Part shown: positions 31,101 to 40,561 of the stretch, one piece after another
How positions within the stretch are numbered: the stretch's first letter is position 1
Layout: every line of letters starts with the position of its first letter
Source of the DNA: Aquibium sp. ELW1220
GTDB taxonomy: Bacteria > Pseudomonadota > Alphaproteobacteria > Rhizobiales > Rhizobiaceae
DNA length: 64,000 bases
NCBI RefSeq assembly: GCF_030398385.1
Contig: NZ_JAOAOQ010000018.1
Location: forward strand, 1 to 64,000
Direction of reading: 5' to 3'
Position numbers and translations under genes: made by a program
The notes under the pieces: model-generated
What the model was told of the DNA's origin: nothing
The model's database searches: none
Seen by the model: only the letters and a program-made list of their open reading frames with translations

Positions 31101-34100
31101 ACCGGCGACGAGCGGATGACGCGCAGCGACTATGCCGTCAACGCGGCGGCCTTCATCACCGCGCTGCCCTACCGCGAGACCGCCTTCCTCGGCCATGACG
31201 ATTCCAGCCTCGCCGCGGCGACGAAGCGGGTCGATTCGCTCTATGACGGCAGCACGGCGCCGGGTGCCGCGCCGGTCAAGGGCAAGGTGACGCTGAAGCG
31301 CAGCTACGCCAGCCCGACGGTCGCGGCCGACGAGAGCTTCGGCTACGATGCCGCCACCGGTAATCTGGTCTTTGCCGTCGACCCCGTCGGCAACCGGACC
31401 GAATGGGACTACGATCCGACCTACCAGCTCTATGCGGTGACCGAGCGCGCTCCGGCCTTCTTCGCCAATGGCGGGCTGCCGGCCGACACGCGGCACGTGA
31501 CGTCGCTCACCTGGACCTATGCCTGCGGCGCGCAGGCGACGCGCACGATGCCGGGCGGCGTCGCCTATTCCTACACATACGACGCCTTCTGCCGCATCCA
31601 TGATTTCGTCAATGCCACGAACGGGCATACGAAGTCGGTCCGGTGGGCCAGCGAGGGCAATCCCGCCCTTCAGAGCATCACGACGTCGGAGACGCTGCCC
31701 TCGGGTGCGCCTGCCCGCAGCGAGGCGCGGCTGTTCGACGGCCGCGGCCGCGTCCATCTCGAGCAGACGAGCGGCGACATCGCGGGCCAGACGCGGCTGG
31801 TGGCGAGCAGCTTCGACGCGCGCAGCAACGTCGCCTCGAAGACCCATCCCCACTTCCAGGGCGATGCATCCTTCGCGACCACCACGACCTATGACTGGGC
31901 CGACCGCCCGGTCGCGATCACCAACCCGGATGCGACGGGCAAAAGCTTCGCCCGCTTCATCGCGCCGGCGACGGTGGTCGGGAGCGGCAATCGCGGCCTG
32001 CTGCGCGAGCGGCTGACCGACGAGATCGGCCGCTTCACCGACACCGTCACCTCGAGCTGGGGCGACGTGGTGGCGATCAGCCGGACCATGCAGGACGGGT
32101 CGGTGCGGCTGATCCACGGCGCGAGCTTCGACATGGCGCAGCGCCTGACCAGCGTGACCGACCATGGCGGCGCGGTCTGGGCCTATGCCTACGACATGCT
32201 GGGCAACCGGCTGTCGGTGGCCGATCCCGATCTCGGCGCCTGGAGCTATGGCTACGATCTCGCCGGCCGGCTGACCAGCCAGACCGACGCGCGCGGCACC
32301 ACGACGGCAATGACCTACGACCAACTCGGCCGCCTTCTCACCCGCACGGTCACGGCACCGTCGGTTCCCGACCCGCTGCTCGTCCAGAACATCTATGACG
32401 AGGCGCGGGCGGGCTACTTCAACGTCGGCCAGCTCACCACCTCGTCGAACGGGGCGGCGACGCATGTCATGGACTGGCATGCCTCGGGCAATCTCGCCCG
32501 GCGCGCCACGACCATCGGCGGCAGGACCCATGCCCGCACCGAGTTCGAGGATGCCGGCCAGAAGCCGATCCACACAACTTATGAGGGCGACGGTGCGGGC
32601 ACGACGCTCGCCGTGGGCACAGCGTCGTCGCGCTGGACCTACACCGGCAACGGTCTGCTGAAGACGGTGCCCGGCTACGTGACGGACACCGAGTACGAAG
32701 CCGACGGGCAGACGCGGTCGATCGCCTATGCCAATGGCGTGACGACGGCGTTCACCTATTCCCCGCAGCGCCGCTGGCTCACCTCCTTCGAGACGAAGCA
32801 GGCCAACGGCACGGTGCTGCTCGCGGCCAGCTACACGCGCGACGCCGTCGGCCGCATCACGGTCATCGACGGGCCGGGGCTCGCCGACGACTGGACCTAC
32901 GCTTATGACCATCTCGACCAACTGCTCACGGCCGACAATGCCGGCGACAACACGCTCGACGAGACATTCGTCTATTCCGCGACCGGAAACCTGATCTCGC
33001 GCACGCGGCTCGGGCAGGCGTTCACATACCCAGCCGCGACCGACCCACGCCCGCATGCGCCCACGCTGCTCGGCGCCACCCCGATCGGCTACGACGCCAA
33101 CGGCAACATGGTCTCCGACGGCGCCCGCACGCTCGCCTGGGATGCCGCAAACCGGCTCGGCCAGGTGACGGCCGGCGGCCTGGCGACGAGCTTCGCCTAC
33201 GGCCCCGACGGCACGCGGGTCAAGAAGAGCTCCAGCCTCTCGGAAACGCTCTATCCGACCCCCGACGTCGAGGTGGACACCGCCGTTGCGGGCCACGCCG
33301 CCTACACGCGCTATCCGCACATGGACGTGAAGATGGTCGGCACGACGGCCTATTTTCTCCACCGCGACCACCTGGCCTCCGTCCGCGCCGTCACCGACGC
33401 CAGCGGCGCCATCGCCGAGGACACCCGCTACGCCGCCTACGGCGAGCGCACCAACGCCGCCTTCGCCACCCAGAAAGGCTATATCGGCGAGCGCCACGAC
33501 CCCGAGACCGGCCTCATCTACCTCAACGCCCGCTACATGGACCCAATCTTCGGCCGCTTCATCTCGCCGGATGACTGGGATCCGACCATGCCGGGCGTGG
33601 GGACGAACCGGTACGCCTATGCGCAGAACGATCCGGTGAACAAGGCGGACAACAACGGGCATCAATCACTCAATGAAGCCCTCGGTCGAGCTTACATCGC
33701 TCGCGAAGTTGGTATCGCAGCAAAGGCGTCCACGGTCGCAGCCGAAATTGTAGGCAACACGGCTGTCGATGTCGCCGAGGAAGCCGCAAAGATCGCTATC
33801 GACGCATCGCCGGTTGGCCCCGCGCTTGGTGTGATTGAAGCCTACGAAAATCCAACTGTTGGAAACATTGCTGCCGCCGCGTCCGGTTTCATCCCGGGAG
33901 CACGAGCTACGAGGGAGGGGGTGGAACAACTTTCACGCGTCGGCCGCTGGATGGGACGAGACGAGTACGGAAAAATGTTGACAACAGGCAAAGTGCAAGA
34001 GAGTTTTTCAGGGGCAACATATGTTGCGACGCCTGCTTCACCGGCTGCCTACGAAAGGCAGGCGAAGCCGGGGAGTATATACGTCGAATTCGATGTGCCA

Positions 34101-34298
34101 GCGTCTTCGGTAAAGCAACTGCAGGAAGGCTGGGGGCGAATCATTGGTCCGAGCACCTTGGAGAGCAGGCTTGCTGCTAGAAGAGGAACCAAGGCGGCGG
34201 AAGAGATGCCGCCCGCGACCAATATCCAAGTTGTAACTCAAAAAGAACCAATGAGCGGAAGCGGCGGGGCGACGTCTCCAAATGAACGATTTGAATAA
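28161..34298 (+). CDS. Secreted RHS/SpvB-like polymorphic toxin
   Basis: A 2045-residue exported protein. It has a signal peptide (1-24), an Ala/Glu-rich linker (25-110), an SpvB-type domain (from about 115: [18 protein letters not shown]), four FG-GAP/VCBS-like motifs ([12 protein letters not shown] near 448, [10 protein letters not shown] 639, [10 protein letters not shown] 706, DFNGDGLGD 765), a TcdB/TcaC middle-like segment (about 810-900), many YD/RHS repeats (about 1000-1700) and an RHS core ending [16 protein letters not shown]...[12 protein letters not shown] (about 1777-1805). The tip after about 1830 differs: its end ([34 protein letters not shown]) resembles TreTu-family ADP-ribosyltransferase toxins acting on EF-Tu. 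That assignment is from memory of the family. ATG at 28161 follows GGGGAAAG. Confidence 0.9.
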   Translation: MRLLSQAVIAAVFFCLQVVIASGQGLAPAERAPGGLGSAAPAVPPGKAPDAAGGLGNAGAPLTGEEDAEAADAEGAEEEEEAVAEEKAQEKVLAPAAAESMAVAAASSPTGGIRPPDAKPEPNFPEARGNGSLNYRLPIPLPEFRGLQPDIALNYNSSRKTRTSGLYQGWLGYGWGLDGFSVIERGRPRNGVPSYGAEDVHYLNGVPLVACTAQPQGTTSPSCQAGTGGTHSTEVESYQRIRFDAAQNRWEITARDGTKTIFQSVGAIASAGTLTPGTDEHDIAYRYRWLPTSVVDTFGNTVTFGYTCPELPTCYPDVVSYPGGEARFYRQNRPDHLLVGNGRKLSRIGERVVTIKVSSGGALRAAYALEYNQAPVSNASRLIKVRQFGRDATVSGAGVVSGGSERPQTVFAYKDFAAQYDEVVASPTVTGLLALNPMDTSYRFVEDLNNDGRHELIGGASNSSSASIRSFSTGNVVATHPSLSLPSNEMETRTVANIGRFDGQKKESFALIKRNSGGARVYAFNDDLSHVQSWCSDATGPLAAACAQVTSQTSVFAKRYIVDPDGDGVEQMFQTTHADGNLHVKSFYGDGIDRLFDEEGRKIAEYDGVEWIRYNIRLRKPNGSNFGSSNIKNSRAIIGDYNGDGVDDLFYSLTQQGACSESGGCSSSNEWHVLLGTGDRFIVLARNGSGQSQSGGEQSGMTDAGDLDGDGRDELYVATASGYPLQNPSSSGDKYSTVLYSFRITSSGFVRTSVGTTKYSESVADFNGDGLGDTIYLSVSCGYQGDLDVCYYTRKARLSKVGTALPNLMISATDQLGGVAQFEYKPSTVWQNDFLPYSTPTVTKIAIDDGRGQVATHQFAYEGGLFDPPSRKFLGFRKVIETKPLASGETVAPTVETTYRQDLASYGLPEVTIHKDGGGVVRKQVAEAYATNLAAMPYWAKNVSTTTTLTEDASVSLLTERSFDDWGNLLATKDHGRTDATGDERMTRSDYAVNAAAFITALPYRETAFLGHDDSSLAAATKRVDSLYDGSTAPGAAPVKGKVTLKRSYASPTVAADESFGYDAATGNLVFAVDPVGNRTEWDYDPTYQLYAVTERAPAFFANGGLPADTRHVTSLTWTYACGAQATRTMPGGVAYSYTYDAFCRIHDFVNATNGHTKSVRWASEGNPALQSITTSETLPSGAPARSEARLFDGRGRVHLEQTSGDIAGQTRLVASSFDARSNVASKTHPHFQGDASFATTTTYDWADRPVAITNPDATGKSFARFIAPATVVGSGNRGLLRERLTDEIGRFTDTVTSSWGDVVAISRTMQDGSVRLIHGASFDMAQRLTSVTDHGGAVWAYAYDMLGNRLSVADPDLGAWSYGYDLAGRLTSQTDARGTTTAMTYDQLGRLLTRTVTAPSVPDPLLVQNIYDEARAGYFNVGQLTTSSNGAATHVMDWHASGNLARRATTIGGRTHARTEFEDAGQKPIHTTYEGDGAGTTLAVGTASSRWTYTGNGLLKTVPGYVTDTEYEADGQTRSIAYANGVTTAFTYSPQRRWLTSFETKQANGTVLLAASYTRDAVGRITVIDGPGLADDWTYAYDHLDQLLTADNAGDNTLDETFVYSATGNLISRTRLGQAFTYPAATDPRPHAPTLLGATPIGYDANGNMVSDGARTLAWDAANRLGQVTAGGLATSFAYGPDGTRVKKSSSLSETLYPTPDVEVDTAVAGHAAYTRYPHMDVKMVGTTAYFLHRDHLASVRAVTDASGAIAEDTRYAAYGERTNAAFATQKGYIGERHDPETGLIYLNARYMDPIFGRFISPDDWDPTMPGVGTNRYAYAQNDPVNKADNNGHQSLNEALGRAYIAREVGIAAKASTVAAEIVGNTAVDVAEEAAKIAIDASPVGPALGVIEAYENPTVGNIAAAASGFIPGARATREGVEQLSRVGRWMGRDEYGKMLTTGKVQESFSGATYVATPASPAAYERQAKPGSIYVEFDVPASSVKQLQEGWGRIIGPSTLESRLAARRGTKAAEEMPPATNIQVVTQKEPMSGSGGATSPNERFE

Positions 34299-34599
34299 CC
34301 CCGTACCTATACTCAGAGATATTTATTATGATCTTCGATCAACTCAATTTCTTGACGGTATAGAATCTACTATAGATTTGGACGATGATCTTCGTGCAGT
34401 ATTTATCGACTTTTTTACTGTTGATAACTACGCGGCGGCGCGCATTTCGATCAACTCCGATGGTATGGCGGATTCTGAATTCATACAAGGAGAACATTTC
34501 TCTTGCAAGCACCACGAAGGACTTCGTTCGTCTAGTGAGATATCAGATAAGCTGAAAGAAGTTGTCAGTTTCGTAAGGAGCAATATTAATCGCACGTGA
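34282..34599 (+). CDS. Putative immunity protein for the RHS toxin
   Basis: A 105-residue acidic cytoplasmic protein with no recognised family. Its start lies 17 bases inside the 3' end of the rhs gene in another frame, the standard position for an rhs immunity gene. The sequence is clearly AT-richer than the housekeeping genes (for example AATTTCTTGACGGTATAGAA), like the toxin tip before it, so tip and immunity gene were probably acquired together. No signal peptide is seen, which suits neutralising a cytoplasmic toxin such as an EF-Tu ADP-ribosyltransferase. The ribosome site is weak (GGGGCGACG), consistent with coupling to rhs translation. Confidence 0.65.
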   Translation: MNDLNNPVPILRDIYYDLRSTQFLDGIESTIDLDDDLRAVFIDFFTVDNYAAARISINSDGMADSEFIQGEHFSCKHHEGLRSSSEISDKLKEVVSFVRSNINRT

Positions 34600-34926
34600 A
34601 AGTCAGTCATTTCGAAACATGCAAGAAAGCCGCTTAAGCGCAGGATGCGGTATGCCGTGTCCTGTGATCGACGTGATTGCCCCTGCCCATAATGGCGACG
34701 ACACGCTCGACGAGAGCTTCGTCTATTCCACCACCGGCAATCTGATTTCCCGCACGCGGCTCGCGCACGCTGCGGATGCTGAGATCGAGGTATCCATCCG
34801 CCCGCGTCCCGTCCATCGCGCAGTTCCCCCTCAAACCTGTGAACATCTCCCCTGAGTTGCCGCAAGCCATGGGCCTGCGCCTACCTTGCCGCTAGACTGG
34901 CCTGCAATCGAGGGTGGGAGCAGTCG
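34600..34926. other. Region between immunity gene and gspD
   Basis: About 330 bases. It contains a displaced rhs fragment (separate entry) and the upstream region of gspD. I see no other gene. Composition returns from AT-rich to the high-GC background within it. Confidence 0.5.
34692..34771 (+). pseudogene. Displaced fragment of an rhs core region
   Basis: These 80 bases closely match rhs bases from about 32941. The translated fragment NGDDTLDESFVYSTTGN followed by LISRTRL corresponds to [17 protein letters not shown] followed by LISRTRL in the intact protein. It is flanked by unrelated sequence and has no start or continuation, so it is a remnant of another rhs copy or of a toxin-tip exchange. 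Confidence 0.8.
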
Positions 34927-37032
34927 ATGCGAGGGACGTGGTTGCCTGCGGCGCTGCTGGTCGTTCCGCTCGCCGGCTGCATGGGCGGGCAGACGCGGGA
35001 TTTCTTCGCCGAGACGGTCGACAGTCTGCATGCCCGCAACTCGCCCCTGCGGAACGGCGAGGGCCGCTCGCAGGCGATCGGGGGCGGACAGCCGGGCGCG
35101 GCGGCCTTCGCGGGTGCGACGCATGCGGGCTCCGGCAGCTTCGTCTCGGGCGCAGCCCCGCTCGGGCGCGGCACGACGACGACCGGCGGCGAGGGGTTCG
35201 AGCTCGATCTCGTCGATGCGCCGGTGGCGGAGGCGGCGCGCGTGGTGCTGGGAGACGCGCTCGGCGTGCCCTACGTGGTCGATCCGCGGGTCACCGGGAC
35301 CATCACGCTGCAGACCTCCCGGCCCGTCGCGCGCGAGGCGCTGTCCGACATTATGGAGGCGGCGCTGTCGGTCAACGGCGCCGGCATCGTCGAGCGGGCC
35401 GGCACCTATCGGGTGGTGCCACTGTCGGACGTGCTCGCCGCGACGCCGTCGGTCAGCATCCCGCGCATGACGCCCACCGGACCCGGCATCCGGGTGCAGG
35501 CGATCGAACTGCAGCACATCTCGGCCGAGGAGATGCGGACGATCCTGCAGCCGATCAGCCGGCAGGGCTCGATCTTGCGCGCCGACTCAGCCCGCAACCT
35601 TCTGGTGATCGCCGGCGCGCCGGGCGACCTGAAGGCCATGCGCGACGCCATCGCGGTGTTCGACGTCGACTGGATGCGCGGCATGTCGGTGGCGCTGCAT
35701 CCGCTCAAGGCGTCTCGTCCGGCGGAAGTGGCGAAGGAACTGGCGACGATCTTCGGCACGGAGGGCGGCCCGGGCGCGGGCTTGGTGCGCTTCGTCCCGA
35801 ACGAGCGGCTGAACGCGGTGCTGGTGATCTCGCCGCGGCCGGCCTACCTGTCGCGGGCGGCGGATTGGATCGCCAGGCTCGACACGCTGGCTGAGACCAG
35901 CGACGAGCAGATGTTCGTCTACACCATCCAGAACCGCCCCGCCAAGGAACTGGCCGAGGTGCTGCGCTCGGTGCTGGCGCGCGGCGAAGGGACGGCGGCC
36001 GCTAGTCCGCTGGCTCCGAATGTCAGCGAGGTGGCGGTGACGGTCGATGCGGGCAGCGGTCCCGCGCCGAGCGCCGACGAGCCGCTCGACGGGGGCGGGG
36101 GCGCCGATCCGCTGTCGGTCGTGGCGGACGTCGAGAACAATGCGCTGCTGATCCACACCACCGCGCGGGAATACGAGCGCATCGAACGCATCCTGAAGCA
36201 GCTCGACGTGCTGCCGGTGCAGGTGCTGCTCGAGGCCGTGATCGCGGAAGTGACGCTGTCGGACGAGCTGAAGTTCGGCCTGCGCTGGTTCTTCGAGAGC
36301 GGAAATTTCGGCGTGTCGCTCTCCGACGTGGCCAGCGGCTTCACCGGGGCCGCCTTCCCGGGCTTTGCCTGGAGCTACGCCACCGACAACATCCAGGTGA
36401 CGCTCAATGCGCTGTCGAGCGTCACCGACGTCAACGTGATCTCGGCCCCGACGGTGATGGCGCTCAACAACCAGAAGGCCGTGCTGCAGGTCGGCGACCA
36501 GGTGCCGATCGTGACGCAGCAATCGGTCGGCACCGATGCAGCCAACGCGCCGATCGTCAATTCGGTGGAGTTGAAGGACACCGGCATCATCCTGACGGTG
36601 ACGCCCCGGGTCAACAGTTCCGGCCGCGTGATGCTCGACATCGACCAGGAGGTGAGCAACGTCGTCAAGACGACGTCGTCTGGCATCGATTCGCCGACGA
36701 TCCAGCAGCGGCGCATCTCGACGCGGGTGCTGGTCACCGATGGCGAGAGCCTGGCGCTGGGCGGCCTGATCCAGGAGCGGAATTCGATCAACCGGGGGCA
36801 GGTGCCGTTGCTGGGCGACATTCCGGTCATCGGCAATGCGTTCAAGAACAAGACGGACGGGATCACGCGGACCGAACTGATCATCTTCATCCGGCCGCGC
36901 GTGGTGCGCGACGTGCAGGAAGCGCGGGACGTCACGGCGGAGTTTCGCGAGCAGCTGAGCCTCGATTCGGCGATCCGGGCGCGGCGTGGCGGGACGCAGG
37001 TCGAACGCGACATCAAGCGGCTGGCGCGATGA
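34927..37032 (+). CDS. gspD: Type II secretion system secretin GspD
   Basis: Outer-membrane secretin, 701 residues, forming the exit channel of the type II secretion system. The N-terminus MRGTWLPAALLVVPLAGCMG ends in an LAGC lipobox, so it is a lipidated, probably self-piloted secretin like HxcQ of Pseudomonas aeruginosa. N0 to N3 ring domains occupy about 85-430 (with a low-complexity insertion near 365-395), and the secretin domain about 435-680 includes VPLLGDIPVIGNAFK. It starts the plus-strand arm; its stop overlaps the prepilin peptidase start (ATGA). The ATG follows GGGTGGGAGCAGTCG. Confidence 0.95.
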   Translation: MRGTWLPAALLVVPLAGCMGGQTRDFFAETVDSLHARNSPLRNGEGRSQAIGGGQPGAAAFAGATHAGSGSFVSGAAPLGRGTTTTGGEGFELDLVDAPVAEAARVVLGDALGVPYVVDPRVTGTITLQTSRPVAREALSDIMEAALSVNGAGIVERAGTYRVVPLSDVLAATPSVSIPRMTPTGPGIRVQAIELQHISAEEMRTILQPISRQGSILRADSARNLLVIAGAPGDLKAMRDAIAVFDVDWMRGMSVALHPLKASRPAEVAKELATIFGTEGGPGAGLVRFVPNERLNAVLVISPRPAYLSRAADWIARLDTLAETSDEQMFVYTIQNRPAKELAEVLRSVLARGEGTAAASPLAPNVSEVAVTVDAGSGPAPSADEPLDGGGGADPLSVVADVENNALLIHTTAREYERIERILKQLDVLPVQVLLEAVIAEVTLSDELKFGLRWFFESGNFGVSLSDVASGFTGAAFPGFAWSYATDNIQVTLNALSSVTDVNVISAPTVMALNNQKAVLQVGDQVPIVTQQSVGTDAANAPIVNSVELKDTGIILTVTPRVNSSGRVMLDIDQEVSNVVKTTSSGIDSPTIQQRRISTRVLVTDGESLALGGLIQERNSINRGQVPLLGDIPVIGNAFKNKTDGITRTELIIFIRPRVVRDVQEARDVTAEFREQLSLDSAIRARRGGTQVERDIKRLAR

Positions 37033-37523
37033 TGGCGGAGGGGAGCACCGGCCAGCTGGTCGTGTTCACGGCGGCGCTCGCCGCGCTGCTCGTGGTGGTC
37101 GCGTGGATCGACTTTCGCCGCATGGTCATCCCCGACCCGCTCAACCTGGCGCTCGGCGCCGCGGGCCTCGCCTTCGTACTGGTGGTCCGCCCTGCGGAGA
37201 TCGGGTGGCAGGTCGCCGGTTCGACCCTCGTCGCCGGATCGCTGTTTGCAGTCCGGGAGGCGTTTCTTCGGCTGCGCGAAATGCATGCGCTCGGCCTGGG
37301 TGACGTGAAGTTCGCCGCGGCGGCGGGCCTCTGGATCAGCCCCTGGCTGCTGCCGCAGTTCATCCTGATCGCCAGCGTTTCGGCGCTCGGCTACGTCGTG
37401 GTGGCGAGCGTGGCGACCGGCACGGTGCGGCTCGGGCAGCGCCTGCCTTTCGGCCCGTTCCTCGCCCTTTCGACGTTCACGCTGTTCCTGATCGAGACCA
37501 TCCTTCCACACCTGGAGGCATAG
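37029..37523 (+). CDS. Short A24 prepilin peptidase
   Basis: Inner-membrane aspartyl protease that cleaves pseudopilin leader peptides before the hydrophobic stretch. At 164 residues it contains only the peptidase part, with Asp in VAWIDFRRMVIPDPLN and the second catalytic Asp in LGLGDVKFAAAAGL; the N-terminal cytoplasmic methyltransferase domain of PilD/GspO is absent, as in CpaA/TadV-type enzymes. About five membrane segments are predicted. Two overlapping ATGs (37029, 37032) lie at the gspD stop; gspG follows after five bases, and all nearby pseudopilins have the Gly/Glu+5 cleavage site it would need. Confidence 0.9.
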   Translation: MMAEGSTGQLVVFTAALAALLVVVAWIDFRRMVIPDPLNLALGAAGLAFVLVVRPAEIGWQVAGSTLVAGSLFAVREAFLRLREMHALGLGDVKFAAAAGLWISPWLLPQFILIASVSALGYVVVASVATGTVRLGQRLPFGPFLALSTFTLFLIETILPHLEA

Positions 37524-37528
37524 ATCGC

Positions 37529-37975
37529 ATGCGCCCAACACGATCCCGCGCCGGCCGCCCCCCGAGAACCGCTTCCGGTGAGGACGGCTATTCGCTCGTC
37601 GAACTGCTGGTCGTACTCGGCATCGTTGCGCTCATCGCCACCATCGCCACGCCACGCGTGCTCGGCTATCTCGGATCGGCGAAGGTCGAGGCGGCGAAGA
37701 CACAGATCCGCAACGCGTCGAGCGCGCTCGAACTGTTCTATCTCGATACCGGCCGCTATCCGAGCAGCGAGGAGGGCCTCCCGGCGCTTTCGGTTGCACC
37801 TGCGGGTCTCACCGGATGGAATGGTCCCTATCTCAAGGGCGCCGACCGCCTCGCCGATCCCTGGGGCAATGGCTATGTCTACGAGGCCGCGGAGACCGAG
37901 GGGTTCAGGCTGACGTCGCTCGGGCGTGACGGGCGCCCCGGCGGAGACGGGCAGGACGCCGATCTCGGCCAGTAG
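37529..37975 (+). CDS. gspG: Major pseudopilin GspG
   Basis: Main subunit of the periplasmic pseudopilus, 148 residues. A class III leader ends at G/YSLVELLVVLGIVAL with the Glu at mature position 5, followed by the hydrophobic helix. The globular part has the GspG signatures LFYLDTGRYPSSEEGLPAL, GWNGPYLKG and DPWGNGYVYE, and a C-terminal GRDGRPGGDGQDAD calcium-loop-like segment. The leader is long (20 residues, basic). It is the last gene of the plus-strand arm and converges on gspJ with a 12-base gap. Confidence 0.95.
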   Translation: MRPTRSRAGRPPRTASGEDGYSLVELLVVLGIVALIATIATPRVLGYLGSAKVEAAKTQIRNASSALELFYLDTGRYPSSEEGLPALSVAPAGLTGWNGPYLKGADRLADPWGNGYVYEAAETEGFRLTSLGRDGRPGGDGQDADLGQ

Positions 37976-37987
37976 GTCCTCCGACGA

Positions 37988-38647
37988 TCACGGTTCCGGA
38001 CGCGAAAGGTGCAGGATCGCGAGCGACCGGGCTTCGTATGTCCTGCCGTCGCGCTGCAGGGTGACGATAATCGAGATCGCTCGCGGAAGAGCCGCAAGTT
38101 CGTTCCAGTCGTCGGACCAGACGTCTTCCGCCCCGCGCCAGCCAAGATAGCGAAAGCGGATCCGCGCCTGCGCCGGCAGCAGGGTCTCGGTCTGGACTGC
38201 GATGCCGCGCACGGGGACCCCGAAACGGCGCGGACGAAGCACCTGGCTTATGGCCGCGCCGACTTCGGCGTCCGTCGTCGCAATCTCGACTTCCCGCAGC
38301 GATTGACGCTGGTGGCCCGTCCGGGCGATCGCCGAGAACCGGACGTCTGTTGCCGTTCCGACGAGGAACCGGCGTTCGGCAGGCCTGCCGGACAACAAGG
38401 GCAAGGGCTTCGCGCGTTCGAGGAGCCCTTCCACATAGGCCGACACGGCCTGCGCCTCGCGTGCGACCGCGAGGCGCTCGGCCGTTGCGGAGAAGCCGCG
38501 AAGCTGGCCGATGAAAAGCGCGATCAGGGCCGCCATGGTGGCGACGAGGGCGAGCGACACCAGGAGTTCGACGAGCGCGAAGCCGCCCTCCGCGCCGCCC
38601 GCAGGGGAGGCGGGCAAGACCCAGGTTCCGCTCGAGCGTGCGGTCAT
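37988..38647 (-). CDS. gspJ: Minor pseudopilin GspJ-like
   Basis: A 219-residue pseudopilin with leader cleavage at G/FALVELLVSLALVATM and a long globular domain. Position after gspI and size fit GspJ, which caps the pseudopilus together with GspI and GspK. The sequence match outside the N-terminal helix is weak by eye. Its start overlaps the gspI stop by four bases (ATGA). It is the last gene of the minus-strand arm. Confidence 0.8.
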   Translation of the reverse strand: MTARSSGTWVLPASPAGGAEGGFALVELLVSLALVATMAALIALFIGQLRGFSATAERLAVAREAQAVSAYVEGLLERAKPLPLLSGRPAERRFLVGTATDVRFSAIARTGHQRQSLREVEIATTDAEVGAAISQVLRPRRFGVPVRGIAVQTETLLPAQARIRFRYLGWRGAEDVWSDDWNELAALPRAISIIVTLQRDGRTYEARSLAILHLSRPEP

Positions 38648-38874
38648 GGCCGGAAGCCTGCGTCCGGTTCCACCGGCCCCGGCGGCCGCGCAAGCGCCGA
38701 CCGCTTCAGCTCCAGCCTTTCGCTCCGGAGCCGGTCGGCCACGCCGATCGAACGCGATGCGACGGCGAGGGCCTCCAGCGCGACCATCATGCCGAGAGCG
38801 AGGATGACGAAGGCGATGACGACCTCGATGGTGGCGAATCCACCCGCGGACTCCGGATCGCTGCGATCGGTCAT
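38644..38874 (-). CDS. gspI: Minor pseudopilin GspI-like (short)
   Basis: A 76-residue pseudopilin, short for GspI (about 120). The cleavage site is G/FATIEVVIAFVILALGMM with Glu5 retained. Almost the whole mature protein is the hydrophobic helix with a small remainder, so the usual globular domain is reduced. The ATG at 38874 overlaps the gspH stop by four bases, and upstream extension of the frame lies inside gspH. The reduced size is odd but the operon position supports the call. Confidence 0.78.
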   Translation of the reverse strand: MTDRSDPESAGGFATIEVVIAFVILALGMMVALEALAVASRSIGVADRLRSERLELKRSALARPPGPVEPDAGFRP

Positions 38875-39335
38875 GGCGCAGCGTCCTCCGAGACCTGCAC
38901 CCTTCCCGTCAGCCAGTGGAGGGAAAGGCGGGACGAGGCGCCGCTCGCAGCGCGAAACTCGATCACCACGCCTGTGGAGCTTCCGTCCGCTGCGAAGGGG
39001 ATCTCCAGCCCGCCCTGCCGGTCGAGCCATTCGCCCGCCACGCTGGCGCGCAGCGTGAAGCCGGCGAGCGAGACGTCCCGGCGCGGCGGCCCTTCCGTGG
39101 ATGCGCGCGCCTCGGCGAAGGCGACATCGACCGATCGCGGCCTGCCGTCGGCAAGGACTGCGTTGCGCGTCGAGACCAGCAGCCGCCCGAGTTCGAGCGC
39201 CTTGTCGGCCGGCGACGCCCGCGACTGCCGTCCGGGGAGACCGGATGCGAGGACGGCAGCCGACAGGGCGAGGATCGCGAGGACGACGAGCATCTCGACG
39301 AGGCTGAAACCGGCCGTACCGTCATTGCGATCCAT
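38871..39335 (-). CDS. gspH: Minor pseudopilin GspH-like
   Basis: A 154-residue pseudopilin with leader cleavage at G/FSLVEMLVVLAILALSA and a GspH-type C-terminal domain (ADKALELGRLLVSTRNAVLADG, LHWLTGRVQVSE). The ATG at 39335 lies eight bases beyond the gspF stop. A much longer open frame upstream is antisense-free overlap with gspF in another frame and is rejected. Its stop overlaps gspI by four bases. Confidence 0.85.
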   Translation of the reverse strand: MDRNDGTAGFSLVEMLVVLAILALSAAVLASGLPGRQSRASPADKALELGRLLVSTRNAVLADGRPRSVDVAFAEARASTEGPPRRDVSLAGFTLRASVAGEWLDRQGGLEIPFAADGSSTGVVIEFRAASGASSRLSLHWLTGRVQVSEDAAP

Positions 39336-39343
39336 CGGCCCGC

Positions 39344-40561
39344 CTATCTCAGAGCGAGGTCGTTCAGGCTGAGCAGCGCGCTCATGACCGACAGGATGAC
39401 GGTGCCCACCAGGGCGCCGAGGATGAGCGTGATCGCCGGGCCTGCGACGGCGGAGAAGCGGGCGGTGCGCCGCGCAGTCCGCGCATTCATCAGGTCGGAG
39501 ACCTTGAGCAGCATGGCAGACAGGCGGTTGGCCTCTTCGCCCGTTGCAACGAGCGACAGGTCCGACGGTGCGAACCGGCTGCGTCGTGCCAGGGCCGACC
39601 GGAGGGAGGAGCCTTGTTCGACTAGCCCCGCCGACGATGCCAGCGCCTCGCTCAGAGCCCGGTTGGAACAGGACCGGGCCGACAGCCGCATGGCCTGCGG
39701 GAGCGGCACACCGCTGCCGATCAGCATCGACAGTGTCCTGGAATAGCGGGCCAGGTCGATATCTGCGACGAAGCCTCCGACGAGCGGGATCTTCAGGGTC
39801 AGGCGATCCATCGCCATCCGCCAACCTGGCCTTCGCCGCGCGAGGATGATGATCAGAAAGGCAATCAACGGGGTGGCCGCGAGAACGGTCCACTGGTCGG
39901 ACAAGAGGCTCCGCAGGCGCGACAGTGCAGCGATGGCGACGGGCATTGCCGCCGCTTCGGCCTCGAAAAGCGGCTCCAGCGCGGGTGCGAGGACGAAAGC
40001 AAGGAAGACCACGGCGCCGAGCGTCATCGCGACAAGAAAGACCGGATAGGACAACGCGTCGAACAGTTCCCGCCGCACCCGTGCGCGATCGGCTTCGAAG
40101 GAGACGATCTGCGTCACGACATCCGCCAGCCTGCCGCTCTCCTCGCCGGCCGCGACGAGACCCGCATGATGTTCGGGCACGCCCCTGGCCGTCCGAAGGA
40201 TCTCGGACAGGCTCTTCCCCGTCGCCAGTGCATCCGCGACCGTTCCGAGCAATGCGCGCTGCCGCCCTTCGGTGGCGGAGGCATGGGCAACGTCGATCGC
40301 GTCCTTTGGGTTGAAACCCGCATCGAGCAGGACGGAAAGTTGCTCGAACGCCTTCGTCCATTCGGCGCTGCGGACGGCCTTCAGGCCTGCCGCCGCCTCG
40401 TCCCTGGAACTCCGACCCGCCTTTGCAGGTGTCACCTCGACGGCTCGCAGCCCGGCCCCGGCGAGCTGCCGGATCGCTGCCTGCCGGTCGGTCTGGTCCA
40501 CCGTTCCCCGGTGCAGCCGGCCGTCGGCGCCATAGGCGACATAGGCGAAACGCTGTGTCAT
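39344..40561 (-). CDS. gspF: Type II secretion inner-membrane platform protein GspF
   Basis: Polytopic assembly-platform protein, 405 residues, with two GspF domains. Three membrane segments are at about 171-195, 222-242 and 369-396 (AGPAITLILGALVGTVILS). The N-terminal AYVAYGADGRLHRGTVDQTD and cytoplasmic loops SVLLDAGFNPKDAIDVA and LSMLIGSGVPLPQAMRLS are typical. It links the GspE ATPase to the pseudopilus. The ATG overlaps the gspE stop by four bases. Confidence 0.95.
   Translation of the reverse strand: MTQRFAYVAYGADGRLHRGTVDQTDRQAAIRQLAGAGLRAVEVTPAKAGRSSRDEAAAGLKAVRSAEWTKAFEQLSVLLDAGFNPKDAIDVAHASATEGRQRALLGTVADALATGKSLSEILRTARGVPEHHAGLVAAGEESGRLADVVTQIVSFEADRARVRRELFDALSYPVFLVAMTLGAVVFLAFVLAPALEPLFEAEAAAMPVAIAALSRLRSLLSDQWTVLAATPLIAFLIIILARRRPGWRMAMDRLTLKIPLVGGFVADIDLARYSRTLSMLIGSGVPLPQAMRLSARSCSNRALSEALASSAGLVEQGSSLRSALARRSRFAPSDLSLVATGEEANRLSAMLLKVSDLMNARTARRTARFSAVAGPAITLILGALVGTVILSVMSALLSLNDLALR

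Noticed and set aside
30366-33665. Very long minus-strand open frame (1099 codons) opposite rhs
   Set aside because: It mirrors the GC-rich codon pattern of the rhs repeats, has no recognisable domain and is Arg/Ala/Gly/Val-rich, typical of antisense shadows in high-GC DNA.
28161-34298. Type VI secretion effector
   Set aside because: The RHS protein begins with a Sec-type signal peptide and there is no PAAR, VgrG, Hcp or Eag chaperone gene in the window.
38644-38874. gspI as a frameshifted pseudogene
   Set aside because: It is short, but it keeps the leader cleavage site, Glu5 and four-base overlaps with both neighbours, so it looks functional and reduced rather than broken.
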